In this document: in pieces, positions 19,276-29,239 of the stretch
Layout of the letters: each line of letters starts with the position of its first letter
Numbering within the stretch: the stretch's first letter is position 1
Source of the DNA: Flavobacteriaceae bacterium CP2B
Lineage (GTDB): Bacteria > Bacteroidota > Bacteroidia > Flavobacteriales > Flavobacteriaceae
Direction: 5' to 3'
DNA: 64,000 bases
Assembly (NCBI GenBank): GCA_001683825.1
Contig: LXTR01000048.1
Span: forward strand, 62,001 to 126,000
Notes under the pieces: model-generated
What the model saw: only the letters and a program-made list of their open reading frames with translations
Told to the model about the DNA's origin: nothing
Databases searched by the model: none
Made by a program: the position numbers and the translations under genes

Positions 19276-19827
19276 CTAGTTCTTTTTAAAGGGTAATCCC
19301 AATTCGGTTAACAATGATTTTGCTTCCTTGTCCGTACTGGCGGTGGTCACAAAAGTGATATCCATTCCGTTGATCCTGTTGATCTTGTCGATATTGATCT
19401 CCGGGAAAATGATCTGTTCGGTAATACCCAGGTTGTAGTTGCCCCGGCCGTCAAACCCGGTCGCACGGATCCCCTGGAAATCGCGCACCCTCGGAAGGGC
19501 GGTGGTCACCAAACGGTCTAAAAATTCGTACATGCGCTCTCCCCTCAGGGTAACTTTAGCCCCAATCGGCATGCCCTTACGCAATTTAAAGGCCGCCACG
19601 TCTTTCTTGGACAAGGTGGAAACCGCTTTTTGCCCGGTAATCCTGGTCAGCTCATCGACGGCATGGTCTATCAGCTTCTTATCGGCCACAGCAGCACCTA
19701 CGCCCCTGCTCACCACAATCTTTTGTAGCTTGGGCACCTCCATGACATTCTTGTAGCCAAACTCTTCCTGCAAGGCCTTGATCACCCGTGCTCTATATTC
19801 TTTCTTTAATCTTGGAACGTAAGCCAT
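19276..19827 (-). CDS. rplE: 50S ribosomal protein L5
   Basis: 183 residues of uL5, which binds 5S rRNA and contacts the 30S head. The L5 signature region [14 protein letters not shown], the loop [21 protein letters not shown] and the C-terminal [19 protein letters not shown] are intact. It has a two-base gap to rplX. Confidence 0.97.
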   Translation of the reverse strand: MAYVPRLKKEYRARVIKALQEEFGYKNVMEVPKLQKIVVSRGVGAAVADKKLIDHAVDELTRITGQKAVSTLSKKDVAAFKLRKGMPIGAKVTLRGERMYEFLDRLVTTALPRVRDFQGIRATGFDGRGNYNLGITEQIIFPEINIDKINRINGMDITFVTTASTDKEAKSLLTELGLPFKKN

Positions 19828-19829
19828 AA

Positions 19830-20141
19830 CTAAATTACTTCGTTGGATTTCTTGGAATACCTTACTTTCTTGCCATCCCGTACCTCATAGCCCACCCGGG
19901 TGGTCTCCCCGCTCTTGGAATCGATCAGGGAAAGGTTGGAGATATGGATCGGTGCCTCCTTTTTCACGATCCCGCCTTGTGGGTTGCTCGCACTGGGCTT
20001 CTCATGTTTGGATACCAGGTTCACCCCCTCGACAATCGCTTTATTCTTTTCACGGTCTACAGATACGACCTTGCCTTCGCTGTTTTTGTGGTCTCCGGCA
20101 ATGACCCGTACTGTATCCCCTGTTTTGATCTTTAATTTCAT
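19830..20141 (-). CDS. rplX: 50S ribosomal protein L24
   Basis: 103 residues of uL24, an assembly initiator with an N-terminal KOW motif ([21 protein letters not shown]). I start at ATG 20141; a GTG directly before it would add one Met and is less likely. The conserved [22 protein letters not shown] block is present. Confidence 0.95.
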   Translation of the reverse strand: MKLKIKTGDTVRVIAGDHKNSEGKVVSVDREKNKAIVEGVNLVSKHEKPSASNPQGGIVKKEAPIHISNLSLIDSKSGETTRVGYEVRDGKKVRYSKKSNEVI

Positions 20142-20153
20142 CACTGTCTCTAT

Positions 20154-20522
20154 TTATAGTACCTCCGGTGCCAGGGATACAATTTTCATAAACTGCTTGT
20201 CCCTAAGCTCCCTGGCCACTGGGCCAAAGACACGGGTACCCCGCATTTCCCCGGTAGGGTTCAACAATACACAGGCATTGTCGTCAAACCGGATATAAGA
20301 TCCGTCGGGCCTGCGCACTTCCTTCTTGGTCCGTACCACTACGGCAGTAGACACGGCCCCTTTCTTGATGGCTCCGTTGGGCGTGGCCTCTTTTACGGTA
20401 ACCACGATCTTGTCGCCTACGGAAGCATAGCGCCTCTTGGTTCCCCCAAGTACGCGAATGGTCAACACTTCCTTAGCCCCGGTGTTGTCCGCTACCTTTA
20501 ATCTGGATTCTTGCTGTAACAT
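20154..20522 (-). CDS. rplN: 50S ribosomal protein L14
   Basis: 122 residues of uL14, located at the 30S interface and a binding site for silencing factor Rsf[20 protein letters not shown] and the signature region [29 protein letters not shown] are conserved. One base separates it from rpsQ. Confidence 0.98.
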   Translation of the reverse strand: MLQQESRLKVADNTGAKEVLTIRVLGGTKRRYASVGDKIVVTVKEATPNGAIKKGAVSTAVVVRTKKEVRRPDGSYIRFDDNACVLLNPTGEMRGTRVFGPVARELRDKQFMKIVSLAPEVL

Positions 20523-20523
20523 A

Positions 20524-20781
20524 TTATTTGGCTCTTTCTAGGATTTCGACCAATCTCCAACATTTGGTTTTACTCAGTGGCCGTGTTTCCATGATCTTCA
20601 CTGTATCCCCAATGTTGCAATCGTTGGTCTCATCATGTGCAACATATTTTTTTGTCCGCAATACGAACTTACCGTACATAGGGTGTTTTACCCGCTTCAC
20701 TTCGGAAACCACGATGGATTTCTCCATTTTGTTGCTGGTTACAACGCCTACTCGTTCTTTTCTTAAATTTCTTTTTTCCAT
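20524..20781 (-). CDS. rpsQ: 30S ribosomal protein S17
   Basis: 85 residues of uS17, an OB-fold primary assembly protein. [19 protein letters not shown] and the signature [23 protein letters not shown] are present. Confidence 0.97.
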   Translation of the reverse strand: MEKRNLRKERVGVVTSNKMEKSIVVSEVKRVKHPMYGKFVLRTKKYVAHDETNDCNIGDTVKIMETRPLSKTKCWRLVEILERAK

Positions 20782-20794
20782 AAAGCAGAACCAA

Positions 20795-20986
20795 TTATTG
20801 GTTTTCCCTTTTTGTTAATTCAGTTGCCAATCGGGCTACAGTTCTTCGCGCTTTCCTGATTTGAAGCGGATTTTCCAACGGGGTTACGGAATGGGCAATC
20901 TTCAAGTCGGCTTCCTGCTTCTTGAGCTCGGCAATCTTCTCTTTCAATTCCGCTACCGATAAGTTTGTTATCTCAGACTGTTTCAT
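20795..20986 (-). CDS. rpmC: 50S ribosomal protein L29
   Basis: 63 residues forming two helices, as in uL29, which with L23 surrounds the tunnel exit where SRP and trigger factor dock. [24 protein letters not shown] and the signature [17 protein letters not shown] are typical. Confidence 0.96.
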   Translation of the reverse strand: MKQSEITNLSVAELKEKIAELKKQEADLKIAHSVTPLENPLQIRKARRTVARLATELTKRENQ

Positions 20987-21005
20987 GATCTTTCGCTACT
21001 TCAGT

Positions 21006-21428
21006 TTAGGCGGCATCGTAATCCCTAGCCACAACAAATTTTGTTTTTACAGGTAATTTCTGAGCGGCAAGGCGCAGCGCTTCTTTGGCGATATCCATGG
21101 GGACACCGGCTACCTCGAACATAATCCTTCCAGGTTTTACAACCGCCACCCAATATTCGGGGGCTCCTTTACCCTTACCCATACGCACTTCCAAAGGCTT
21201 CTTGGTGATAGGCTTATCCGGGAAAATCTTGATCCATAGTTGCCCCTGCCTTTTCATATAACGGGTGGCAGCAATACGCGCCGCCTCAATCTGGCGTGAC
21301 GTAATAAACTCCGAATCCATCGATTTTATTCCGAACATTCCGTTGGACAACTGGTGGCCCCTGCCGGAATTCCCTTTCATACGGCCTTTCTGCGCTTTAC
21401 GAAACTTGGTCCTTTTTGGCTGTAACAT
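21006..21428 (-). CDS. rplP: 50S ribosomal protein L16
   Basis: 140 residues of uL16, near the A site and needed late in 50S assembly. [19 protein letters not shown], the [20 protein letters not shown] block and [19 protein letters not shown] are conserved. A 19-base gap follows rpsC. Confidence 0.98.
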   Translation of the reverse strand: MLQPKRTKFRKAQKGRMKGNSGRGHQLSNGMFGIKSMDSEFITSRQIEAARIAATRYMKRQGQLWIKIFPDKPITKKPLEVRMGKGKGAPEYWVAVVKPGRIMFEVAGVPMDIAKEALRLAAQKLPVKTKFVVARDYDAA

Positions 21429-21447
21429 TGCTTACTGCTTCTTTAAA

Positions 21448-22161
21448 TTACTTTCTACGGCGTTTCTTGGCGCCATCCTGCTTTCCTCCTTTGCTCTGGC
21501 CCTTAGACATGCCCACGAGCGGAGAAAGGTCTCTTTTACCATATACTTCCCCTTTCATGATCCATACCTTGATGCCCAAACGGCCATAGGTGGTATGGGC
21601 TTCATGCAAGGCATAATCTATATCTGCCCTGAAGGTAGACAGGGGGATCCTGCCATCCTTGTATGCCTCCGAACGGGCCATTTCTGCCCCATTCAAACGG
21701 CCGGAAATCATGATCTTTATTCCCTCGGCATTCATCCGCATCGCAGCGGCGATCGCCATTTTTATCGCCCTCCTGTAAGAGATCCTGTTCTCGATCTGAC
21801 GGGCCACACTGGCAGCCACCAAATTGGCATCCACCTCGGGGCGCTTGATCTCGAAAATATTGATCTGTACCTCTTTATCGGTGATCTTCTTGAGCTCTTC
21901 CTTCAGCTTGTCTACTTCCTGCCCGCCTTTCCCGATAATTATACCCGGCCTGGCGGTGGTAATGGTCACGGTAATCAGCTTCAGGGTACGCTCTATGATC
22001 ACCCTGGACACACTGGCCTTGGCCAAACGCGCATGAACATACTTTCTTATCTTGTCGTCTTCAGCCAGCTTGTCGCCATAATCGCTTCCTCCATACCAGT
22101 TAGACTCCCAGCCCCTGATAATTCCCAGACGATTTCCGATCGGATTTGTTTTTTGTCCCAT
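21448..22161 (-). CDS. rpsC: 30S ribosomal protein S3
   Basis: 237 residues of uS3, at the mRNA entry site. I start at the ATG of [17 protein letters not shown] (22161), the universal N-terminus; an in-frame ATG 54 bases upstream lies inside rplV and would add a non-conserved segment. The KH domain ([18 protein letters not shown]) and the C-terminal [12 protein letters not shown] block are intact. The tail is Lys/Arg-rich. Confidence 0.97.
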   Translation of the reverse strand: MGQKTNPIGNRLGIIRGWESNWYGGSDYGDKLAEDDKIRKYVHARLAKASVSRVIIERTLKLITVTITTARPGIIIGKGGQEVDKLKEELKKITDKEVQINIFEIKRPEVDANLVAASVARQIENRISYRRAIKMAIAAAMRMNAEGIKIMISGRLNGAEMARSEAYKDGRIPLSTFRADIDYALHEAHTTYGRLGIKVWIMKGEVYGKRDLSPLVGMSKGQSKGGKQDGAKKRRRK

Positions 22162-22171
22162 ACTAAATGCC

Positions 22172-22579
22172 CTAGCTTTGTGTGTTATTGTTTGATCCCA
22201 GCACCACGGTAACATGGTTGGAACGTTTTCTGATTCGGTGCGCCCTACCCTGGGGGGCCGGACGTAATCTTTTCAACATGCGGCCGCTATCAACCTTGAT
22301 CTCTTTGACAAAGAGCTCAGCCTCCTCAACATTGGCGTCTTCATTCTTGGCCTGCCAGTTCGCAATGGCCGAAAGCAATAACTTCTCCAACCTGCGGGAC
22401 GCCTCTTTGGGGCTGAAACGCAATATGGCAAGTGCTTTCTCCACACCGGCACCCCGCACCTGATCAGCTACCAGGCGCATCTTCCGGGGAGACGTAGGGC
22501 AATTGTTCAGTTTGGCAAAGGCCAGCTGTTGTTTCTCGGCCTTAATTCGTTCCGCCATCTGTTTTTTTCGAACTCCCAT
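22172..22579 (-). CDS. rplV: 50S ribosomal protein L22
   Basis: 135 residues of uL22, whose beta-hairpin lines the exit tunnel. [21 protein letters not shown] and the C-terminal signature [23 protein letters not shown] are conserved. The N-terminus has about 20 extra residues before the conserved part, common in this phylum. Confidence 0.97.
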   Translation of the reverse strand: MGVRKKQMAERIKAEKQQLAFAKLNNCPTSPRKMRLVADQVRGAGVEKALAILRFSPKEASRRLEKLLLSAIANWQAKNEDANVEEAELFVKEIKVDSGRMLKRLRPAPQGRAHRIRKRSNHVTVVLGSNNNTQS

Positions 22580-22582
22580 AGC

Positions 22583-22861
22583 TTACTTTTTTCCTTTGTT
22601 TTTGGCTCCCGCATGCCCCCTGAAGGACCGTGTTGGAGAGAATTCCCCCAATTTATGACCTACCATGTTCTCCGTGACATACACGGGAACAAACTGTCTT
22701 CCATTATGTACTGCGATCGTCTGGCCTACAAAGTCCGGTGTGATCATCGAAGCCCTGGACCAGGTCTTGATGACGGTCTTCTTGCCCGATGCTACGTTTT
22801 GCTGGACTTTTTTCTCCAGGCTCAGTTGAACGAAAGGTCCTTTTTTTAGTGAACGTGCCAT
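22583..22861 (-). CDS. rpsS: 30S ribosomal protein S19
   Basis: 92 residues of uS19 in the 30S head. [19 protein letters not shown] and the signature [23 protein letters not shown] are present. Three bases separate it from rplV. Confidence 0.98.
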   Translation of the reverse strand: MARSLKKGPFVQLSLEKKVQQNVASGKKTVIKTWSRASMITPDFVGQTIAVHNGRQFVPVYVTENMVGHKLGEFSPTRSFRGHAGAKNKGKK

Positions 22862-22872
22862 TTCCTATCCTT

Positions 22873-23697
22873 TTATTTCTTTCTACGTTCTATGATATAT
22901 CTGTTGGTGTCCTTGGTCTTGGAACGGGTCCTGTACCCTTTGGCAGGGATTCCCTTCCTGGACCTTGGATGACCTCCTGAAGCCCTTCCTTCACCACCAC
23001 CCATCGGGTGATCTACCGGGTTCATAGCCACCGGTCTCGTCCTTGGCCTCCTTCCAAGCCACCTGCTCCTACCGGCTTTACCGGAGATGATCAGCTGGTG
23101 GTCTGAGTTGGAAACCGCCCCTATGGTCGCCAGGCAATTCGCCAGGATCATCCTGGTTTCACCTGATGGCAACTTCACCGTGGCGTATTTGCCTTCCCGG
23201 GCCATCAGCTGCGCGAACGTACCGGCACTCCTGGCGAGGATGGCCCCCTGTCCGGGGCGCAGTTCAATACAGGAAATGATGGTCCCCAACGGGATTTCGC
23301 TCAGCGGCAGGGCGTTCCCTATTTCGGGGGCCGACTGCGGGCCGGATGCGATGCTCTGACCTACCTGCAGGCCATTGGGCGCCACAATGTAGCGTTTTTC
23401 ACCATCGGTATATGCTACCAACGCGATGAACGCAGAACGGTTGGGATCGTATTGTATGGACTTTACCTCGGCGGCAATACCCTGCTTGTCACGCTTGAAG
23501 TCGATGATTCGATACCGGCGCTTATGACCACCGCCTCTGTTTCGCATGGTCATCTTTCCGCGACTGTTCCTGCCGCCCGATTTCTTCAGAGGAGTTAACA
23601 AACTCTTCTCTGGAGAATCCGACGTAATCGCGTCAAAGCCGTTTACTACTTTAAAACGCTGTCCCGGAGTGATCGGTTTTAATTTTCTAACTGACAT
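22873..23697 (-). CDS. rplB: 50S ribosomal protein L2
   Basis: 274 residues of uL2, required for subunit association and peptidyl transfer. The C-terminal signature [21 protein letters not shown] includes the functionally important His of E. coli L2. The N-terminal [14 protein letters not shown] is conserved. Confidence 0.98.
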   Translation of the reverse strand: MSVRKLKPITPGQRFKVVNGFDAITSDSPEKSLLTPLKKSGGRNSRGKMTMRNRGGGHKRRYRIIDFKRDKQGIAAEVKSIQYDPNRSAFIALVAYTDGEKRYIVAPNGLQVGQSIASGPQSAPEIGNALPLSEIPLGTIISCIELRPGQGAILARSAGTFAQLMAREGKYATVKLPSGETRMILANCLATIGAVSNSDHQLIISGKAGRSRWLGRRPRTRPVAMNPVDHPMGGGEGRASGGHPRSRKGIPAKGYRTRSKTKDTNRYIIERRKK

Positions 23698-23706
23698 TTT
23701 GTGTCT

Positions 23707-23997
23707 TTATAGATTACTGTAAAAATCAATAATATCCCCGTCCTCAACATGCACGATCGCCTTTTTATAGGCATTGGTCTTTCCCTGCTGCACCCCGGTC
23801 TTGGTGTACCGGGATTTGCGGGAAGGGCCATAATTCATGGTTCGAACCTTTACCACGGAAACTCCATAAGTGGCTTCCACAGCATCCTTGATCTGTATTT
23901 TATTCGCCTTGGGGTCAACGACAAAACCATAGCGGTTGTACAACTCGCTGTCGGACGTCATTTTCTCCGTTATGATCGGCTTTATCAACACACTCAT
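23707..23997 (-). CDS. rplW: 50S ribosomal protein L23
   Basis: 96 residues of uL23, the docking site for trigger factor and SRP at the tunnel exit. IIKPIITEKMT-type N-terminus and the VKVRTMNYGPSRKSRYTKTG region are typical. It lies seven bases after rplD. Confidence 0.97.
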   Translation of the reverse strand: MSVLIKPIITEKMTSDSELYNRYGFVVDPKANKIQIKDAVEATYGVSVVKVRTMNYGPSRKSRYTKTGVQQGKTNAYKKAIVHVEDGDIIDFYSNL

Positions 23998-24004
23998 GTT
24001 ATTC

Positions 24005-24634
24005 CTATTTGCTTAAATTCGATTCGATTCCTTCCAGGGAGCCTTCAAGAAGCACTACATTCTGCGCATTGAGAATTTTGTAAGTGCTTAATTCTGTGTT
24101 TGTTACAACTTCAGATCGGCTCAAATTGCGCGACGACAAATATACGTTATTATTTGAATCGCCCAATACAAAGAGGGACTTTTTGTCTTCCAGCCCCAGC
24201 GATTTCAACACCTGTACAAAGTCTTTGGTCTTGGGGCTTTCAAAATTGAAATCTTCCACCACCAACAATGCGTTCTCCTGGGCCTTGATGCTCAGGGCCG
24301 ACTTGCGGGCGAGGCGCTTGAGGCTTTTGTTCAGTTTCTGGCTGTAGTCTTTGGACCTGGGCCCGAAAATACGGCCACCGCCACGGAAAATCGGGGATTT
24401 GATACTTCCCGCCCGGGCGGTACCGGTACCTTTTTGCTTCTTGATCTTACGGGTACTCCCGGCGATTTCGCCACGCTCCTTGCTCTGGTGCGTACCTTGC
24501 CGCTGATGCGCCATATACTGCTTCACATCCAGGTAGATGGCGTGCTCGTTGGGCTCTATCTTGAAAACAGCGTCAGAGAGGTCTACCTTCCTGCCTGTTT
24601 CTTTTCCTTTGATATCTAAAACTGCTACCTTCAT
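24005..24634 (-). CDS. rplD: 50S ribosomal protein L4
   Basis: 209 residues of uL4. Its loop reaches the exit tunnel ([25 protein letters not shown] in this protein spans that loop). In E. coli L4 represses its own operon; whether that occurs here is unknown. Its first base overlaps the last base of the rplC stop. Confidence 0.97.
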   Translation of the reverse strand: MKVAVLDIKGKETGRKVDLSDAVFKIEPNEHAIYLDVKQYMAHQRQGTHQSKERGEIAGSTRKIKKQKGTGTARAGSIKSPIFRGGGRIFGPRSKDYSQKLNKSLKRLARKSALSIKAQENALLVVEDFNFESPKTKDFVQVLKSLGLEDKKSLFVLGDSNNNVYLSSRNLSRSEVVTNTELSTYKILNAQNVVLLEGSLEGIESNLSK

Positions 24635-25251
24635 TATTTCTCGATAGTTACGTAAGCATTCTTATGACCCGGAACGCATCCCTTCAATACCAGAAGGTTC
24701 TTTTCAGGCACTACTTTCATCACCACAAGGTTCTGCACGGTTACGCGTTCTCCGCCCATCCTGCCGGCCATTTTCATTCCCTTGTAAACCCTTGAAGGGG
24801 TAGAGGACTGACCGATAGACCCCGGGGCCCTCAAACGGTTGTGCTGCCCGTGTGTCGCCTGTCCGACACCGGCAAAACCGTGACGCTTGACCACCCCCTG
24901 GAATCCCTTTCCTTTGGATGTGGCCGATACATCTACATATTCGCCTTCTGAAAACAGGTCGACACTGATGGTGTCTCCCAGTTTGTGTTCTCCTTCAAAA
25001 TACTTGAACTCAACGACCTTTTTCTTGGGAGAAGTACCTGCTTTCTTAAAGTGGCCTGTTTCGGCCTTAAGAGCACGTTTTTCTGCCTTGTCATCGAAAC
25101 CAAGCTGAAGGGCCTTGTACCCGTCTACCTCTTCGGTTCTGACTTGGGTAACTACGCATGGCCCCGCTTCGATAACGGTACAGGGAATGTTCTTCCCGTT
25201 CTCGTCAAAGATGCTGGTCATGCCAATTTTCTTTCCAATTAACCCAGACAT
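24634..25251 (-). CDS. rplC: 50S ribosomal protein L3
   Basis: 205 residues of uL3, an early 50S assembly protein. [23 protein letters not shown] at the start, and the signature [21 protein letters not shown] with the conserved Gln/His loop near the peptidyl transferase centre. A 187-base gap precedes it, which holds a terminator-like hairpin. Confidence 0.98.
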   Translation of the reverse strand: MSGLIGKKIGMTSIFDENGKNIPCTVIEAGPCVVTQVRTEEVDGYKALQLGFDDKAEKRALKAETGHFKKAGTSPKKKVVEFKYFEGEHKLGDTISVDLFSEGEYVDVSATSKGKGFQGVVKRHGFAGVGQATHGQHNRLRAPGSIGQSSTPSRVYKGMKMAGRMGGERVTVQNLVVMKVVPEKNLLVLKGCVPGHKNAYVTIEK

Positions 25252-25286
25252 ACTAATAGTTATTAATAATTAAAATTTGCTTCACT

Positions 25287-25316
25287 AAAAACGGGGCCAA
25301 AAATAATCCGACCCCG
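25287..25316 (-). terminator. Terminator-like hairpin (possible attenuator) in the rplC leader
   Basis: On the minus strand CGGGGTC and GGCCCCG pair (seven pairs, one G-U) around an 11-base loop and are followed by five T. It lies 36 bases upstream of the rplC ATG, inside an operon, so it more likely sets the ratio of downstream to upstream expression than ends the transcript outright. Confidence 0.65.
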
Positions 25317-25351
25317 AATGTATTTTTGTTTCCGTTTTTCCTTCGCCTTAC

Positions 25352-25438
25352 GCTCCGGACATGTCCTGCCGCCACCTGGGCAGCGAGTGTTGTTTGGCAT
25401 TCCCGCGCAGTACGCCCGGGAACCCCCGTACGCGGTAC
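25352..25438 (-). promoter_or_regulatory. Structured leader between rpsJ and rplC
   Basis: Directly after the rpsJ stop the transcript could fold GTAC-GCG-GTAC (25438-25428) and a TTCCCG/CGGGAA hairpin (25422-25400). Together with the following terminator-like hairpin this resembles a ribosomal protein leader, but no named family is recognised. Confidence 0.35.
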
Positions 25439-25744
25439 TTATACCTTGATCTCCACCTCAACACCACTGGGAAGTTCCAACTTCATCAGGGCATCGATGG
25501 TTTTGGAGGAAGAGCTGTATATATCCAGCAGCCGCTTATAGGAACTGAGCTGGAACTGCTCCCTGGATTTTTTGTTCACGTGGGGTGAACGCAAAACCGT
25601 AAAAATCTTTTTGTGCGTTGGCAATGGGATGGGCCCGGTAACCACCGCCCCGGTTGTCTTCACCGTTTTTACGATCTTCTCGGCAGACTTGTCCACCAGG
25701 TTGTGATCGTAGGATTTTAGTTTTATTCTGATTTTCTGACTCAT
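25439..25744 (-). CDS. rpsJ: 30S ribosomal protein S10
   Basis: 101 residues of uS10, also the NusE transcription antitermination factor. [21 protein letters not shown] and [19 protein letters not shown] are conserved. It sits 13 bases after fusA, without a tuf gene between, the usual Bacteroidota order. Confidence 0.98.
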   Translation of the reverse strand: MSQKIRIKLKSYDHNLVDKSAEKIVKTVKTTGAVVTGPIPLPTHKKIFTVLRSPHVNKKSREQFQLSSYKRLLDIYSSSSKTIDALMKLELPSGVEVEIKV

Positions 25745-25757
25745 CTTCCTACAATAA

Positions 25758-27884
25758 TTAAGCGGTTACACCTTTTGCGGCCTTGATCACTTCCTCGGCA
25801 ATGTTCGTCGGGGTCTCGGCATAGTGCGCGAATTCCATGGTAGACGTGGCCCGCCCTGAAGACAGGGTCCTTAGCGACGTTACATAACCGAACATCTCAG
25901 AAAGCGGCACTTCGGCCTTGATCACCTTAGAACCTCCGCGGTCACCCATGCTGTTCACATGGCCCCTCCTCCGGTTCAGGTCACCCACAATATCTCCCAT
26001 GTTTTCCTCGGGGGTAAGCACCTCCAGCTTCATGATGGGCTCCATCAATACCGCCTTGGCTGCTTTGGCCGCTTCGCGGTACCCCAGCTTGGCTGCCAGC
26101 TCAAAAGACAGGGAATCAGAATCCACGGCGTGGAACGATCCGTCTTTGAGGGTCACCTTCATGCTATCCATTTCAAAGCCGGCCAGGGGACCATTTTTCA
26201 TAGCTTCCCTAAAGCCTTTTTCAACAGATGGGATATATTCTTTCGGGATGTTACCACCCTTGATCTCATTGACAAATTCGAGGCCGGTTTTCTCCGGGTC
26301 GGCAGGTTCCATAGAAAATACGATATCCGCGAATTTTCCACGGCCACCGGTCTGTTTCTTGTATACTTCCCTGTGGTCTGCCTTGCGGGTCAGTGCCTCT
26401 TTGTACTCTACCTGGGGTTGCCCCTGGTTGACATCCACCTTGAACTCCCTTCGGAGACGGTCTACAATGATGTCCAGGTGGAGCTCACCCATACCGGAAA
26501 TAATGGTTTGGCCAGAAGCTTCATCGGTTTTTACCTGGAAGGTAGGATCCTCTTCCGCCAATTTGGAAAGGGCCATCCCCAGTTTATCGACATCGGCCTT
26601 GGTCTTGGGCTCTACCGCGATACCGATTACCGGATCCGGGAAATTCATGCTTTCCAGGATGATCGGGTGTTTTTCGTCAGACAGGGTATCGCCGGTCTTG
26701 ATGTCCTTAAACCCTACCGCGGCGCCAATGTCACCGGCCGAAATGGATTCAATGGCATTCTGCTTGTTGGAGTGCATCTGGTAGATCCTGGAGATACGCT
26801 CCTTGTTGCCGGATCGGTTGTTCAGGACATAGGATCCCGCATCAAGCTTTCCTGAGTAGGCGCGGAAAAATGCCAGGCGACCTACGAAGGGGTCTGTGGC
26901 GATTTTAAAGGCCAGGGCCGCAAAAGGGGCCGTGGGATCTGGTTTGCGCGATATTTCGTTCCCGGTCCTGGGGTCGGTACCGGTAATGGCGTCCTTGTCC
27001 AGGGGGGAAGGCAGGTAGCGGCATACTGCATCCAGCAGGAATTGCACGCCTTTATTCTTAAAGGAAGATCCACAGATCATGGGGATAATGCTCATATCCA
27101 TCACGGCAGCCCTCAGGGCGGCGTGGATCTCATCTTCCGTAATGGAGTCTTCATCCTCGAAGAACTTCTCCATCAATTTTTCATCGTATTCAGCCACCGC
27201 CTCAATCAGGGCAGCCCGGTGCTCCTTCACCTCGGCTTCCATCTCGGCAGGGATGTCGATCACGTCAAACGTAGAACCGAAGTTGTCCTCGTGCCAAACA
27301 ATGGCCCGGTTCTTCACCAGGTCCACAATCCCCCTGAAATCAGCCTCGTCTCCGATAGGAAGTACGATTGGCACCGCGTTCGACTTCAACATTTCGCGCA
27401 CCTGCTTACAAACTTCCATGAAGTTAGCGCCCTGGCGGTCCATCTTGTTGACAAAGCCCATACGGGGCACCTTGTAGTTGTCAGCCAGCCTCCAGTTGGT
27501 CTCGGATTGGGGTTCCACCCCATCCACCGCACTGAAAAGAAAAACCAGCCCGTCCAATACCCTCAGGGAGCGGTTTACCTCTACGGTAAAGTCCACGTGC
27601 CCGGGAGTATCGATGATATTGAAGTGGTATGGCATGGTTTCATCCACCGGTTGCCCGTTCTTAAGGGGAAACTTCCAGGTACAGGTAGTAGCGGCAGAGG
27701 TAATGGTAATTCCCCTTTCCTGCTCCTGCTCCATCCAGTCCATAGTGGCAGCCCCATCGTGCACCTCCCCGATCTTATGGCTCACGCCCGTATAGAAGAG
27801 GATTCGTTCCGTGGTGGTGGTTTTACCGGCATCAATATGCGCGGCAATCCCTATATTTCTTGTATATTTTAAATCTCTTGCCAT
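25758..27884 (-). CDS. fusA: Elongation factor G
   Basis: 708 residues, five-domain translational GTPase that drives ribosome translocation. G1 is [15 protein letters not shown], switch 2 is DTPGHVDF, and G4 is [12 protein letters not shown]. Domain IV (QVEYKEAL to the [13 protein letters not shown] region) and the domain V end [12 protein letters not shown] are intact. It is the translation-linked EF-G of the str operon, eight bases after rpsG. Confidence 0.98.
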   Translation of the reverse strand: MARDLKYTRNIGIAAHIDAGKTTTTERILFYTGVSHKIGEVHDGAATMDWMEQEQERGITITSAATTCTWKFPLKNGQPVDETMPYHFNIIDTPGHVDFTVEVNRSLRVLDGLVFLFSAVDGVEPQSETNWRLADNYKVPRMGFVNKMDRQGANFMEVCKQVREMLKSNAVPIVLPIGDEADFRGIVDLVKNRAIVWHEDNFGSTFDVIDIPAEMEAEVKEHRAALIEAVAEYDEKLMEKFFEDEDSITEDEIHAALRAAVMDMSIIPMICGSSFKNKGVQFLLDAVCRYLPSPLDKDAITGTDPRTGNEISRKPDPTAPFAALAFKIATDPFVGRLAFFRAYSGKLDAGSYVLNNRSGNKERISRIYQMHSNKQNAIESISAGDIGAAVGFKDIKTGDTLSDEKHPIILESMNFPDPVIGIAVEPKTKADVDKLGMALSKLAEEDPTFQVKTDEASGQTIISGMGELHLDIIVDRLRREFKVDVNQGQPQVEYKEALTRKADHREVYKKQTGGRGKFADIVFSMEPADPEKTGLEFVNEIKGGNIPKEYIPSVEKGFREAMKNGPLAGFEMDSMKVTLKDGSFHAVDSDSLSFELAAKLGYREAAKAAKAVLMEPIMKLEVLTPEENMGDIVGDLNRRRGHVNSMGDRGGSKVIKAEVPLSEMFGYVTSLRTLSSGRATSTMEFAHYAETPTNIAEEVIKAAKGVTA

Positions 27885-27892
27885 TTTTATCT

Positions 27893-28369
27893 TTAGAATC
27901 TAAAGTGTGAAAATGCTTTATTCGCCTCGGCCATCCTGTGCGTGTCCGTCCGCTTCTTCACGGCAGCTCCTTCTTCCTTGGCGGCTGCCAGGATCTCTGC
28001 GGCCAGTTTTTGCGCCATGGATTTCTCATTGCGCTTGCGCGAAAAGCTGATCAGCCATTTCATCGCAGTGGAAATCTTACGGTCGGGCCGGATCTGCATA
28101 GGGATCTGGAAGGTAGCACCCCCTACCCTGCGGCTACGCACCTCCACGTGGGGCATGATATTCGAAAGCGCCTCTTTCCAGAGTTCCAAACCGGATTTCT
28201 CTTCATCAGTCTTCTTGGCTTCCACGATATCGATGGCATCATAGAACACCTTGAAGGCGACGGATTTCTTACCGTCCCACATCATCATGTTTACGAATCG
28301 TGTTACCAGCTGGTCATTGAACCTTGGATCTGGTAAAAGCGGTCTTTTCTTTGCCTGTCTTTTTCTCAT
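27893..28369 (-). CDS. rpsG: 30S ribosomal protein S7
   Basis: 158 residues of uS7, which nucleates the 30S head. [19 protein letters not shown] at the start, the signature [21 protein letters not shown] in slightly altered form ([20 protein letters not shown]), and the ending [12 protein letters not shown] are typical. It is 16 bases after rpsL. Confidence 0.98.
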   Translation of the reverse strand: MRKRQAKKRPLLPDPRFNDQLVTRFVNMMMWDGKKSVAFKVFYDAIDIVEAKKTDEEKSGLELWKEALSNIMPHVEVRSRRVGGATFQIPMQIRPDRKISTAMKWLISFSRKRNEKSMAQKLAAEILAAAKEEGAAVKKRTDTHRMAEANKAFSHFRF

Positions 28370-28385
28370 GACTACTTCTTAAATA

Positions 28386-28760
28386 TTACTTCTTAGGGCG
28401 TTTGGCACCGTACTTAGACCTCCGCTGTGTTCTTCCGGCCACCCCAGCTGTATCAAGGGCTCCACGAACAATGTGATATCTAACACCTGGCAAATCCTTC
28501 ACCCTTCCGCCTCTAACCAATACTATCGAGTGCTCCTGGAGGTTGTGTCCTTCGCCGGGGATGTATGCGTTCACTTCCTTGCCATTGGTAAGCCTCACCC
28601 TGGCCACCTTGCGCATGGCTGAGTTTGGTTTCTTTGGCGTAGTCGTGTAAACACGCGTACAAACACCCCTTCGTTGAGGGCACGAATCCAAAGCAGCCGA
28701 TTTACTCTTCTTGGTAATTGTGGCCCTTCCTTTTCGTACTAATTGTGAAATTGTTGGCAT
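28386..28760 (-). CDS. rpsL: 30S ribosomal protein S12
   Basis: 124 residues of uS12, at the decoding centre. The [18 protein letters not shown] loop has the wild-type Lys residues whose change gives streptomycin resistance in other bacteria, and the second loop [20 protein letters not shown] is also wild type. First gene of the super-operon, behind a consensus promoter. Confidence 0.98.
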   Translation of the reverse strand: MPTISQLVRKGRATITKKSKSAALDSCPQRRGVCTRVYTTTPKKPNSAMRKVARVRLTNGKEVNAYIPGEGHNLQEHSIVLVRGGRVKDLPGVRYHIVRGALDTAGVAGRTQRRSKYGAKRPKK

Positions 28761-28803
28761 ACTGTGTTATTGTAATAAAATAATCCCCTCTTTTAAGGGT
28801 CGG

Positions 28804-28834
28804 CAAATGTAGTGATTATTCATTATAATTCAAA
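28804..28834 (-). promoter_or_regulatory. Head promoter of the rpsL super-operon (TTTG, 19 bases, TACATTTG)
   Basis: Minus strand TTTG (28834-28831), a spacer of exactly 19 bases and TACATTTG (28811-28804): a full match to the Bacteroidota -33/-7 consensus. Transcription should start near 28800, giving a leader of about 40 bases that includes a small CCCT/AGGG hairpin before rpsL. Confidence 0.85.
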
Positions 28835-29180
28835 TGGGAAGCGATTAATTTTCAGGATTTTTTAACCCGCCGTGCAAGGGCCTGATACTCCCCCCTCCCC
28901 TGGCCGACTTTATACCTTAATATATATACTACAATACCCCACTGGCTACCAGCGATTTCCCGCGCGGGCCGATCCGAAGCGGATTATCCCCCTTCCCACT
29001 GCCATTGTTAATTGTAAAATACTGAATATACCAAGGGGTAAATCCGGATATTTTCAATAATAACGAGGGGTTTCAGGGCATATCTTAATTTTTTTAACAT
29101 ATGGCCCTTGTTTTCTCTCTAACAATTGCTTTAACCCGTGTTTCATTCATAACCAATTCTTAAAATTTTAATACAATTAG
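28835..29180. other. Gene-free divergent region between rpsL and susC
   Basis: AT-rich, about 350 bases between the rpsL promoter and the susC promoter candidate. It holds no credible coding frame, no T-run terminator and no RNA gene I can recognise. Several runs of A and T suggest only promoter-type DNA; regulatory sites cannot be assigned. Confidence 0.6.
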
Positions 29181-29209
29181 TTTGGATTATTAACATAGAA
29201 TTAGGATTT
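29181..29209 (+). promoter_or_regulatory. Candidate susC promoter (TTTG, 17 bases, TAGGATTT)
   Basis: TTTG at 29181-29184 and an imperfect -7 box TAGGATTT at 29202-29209, 31 bases before the susC ATG. It is the best candidate in the interval, but only a partial match. Confidence 0.4.
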
Positions 29210-29239
29210 TAGCGCTCAGCTAATTCAAATAATTAAAAA

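Noticed and set aside
22162-22215. Longer rpsC start
   Set aside because: It lies inside rplV and precedes the universal MGQKTNP start.
28872-29060. 62-codon plus-strand frame before susC
   Set aside because: No recognisable protein, and it lies in AT-rich promoter DNA.
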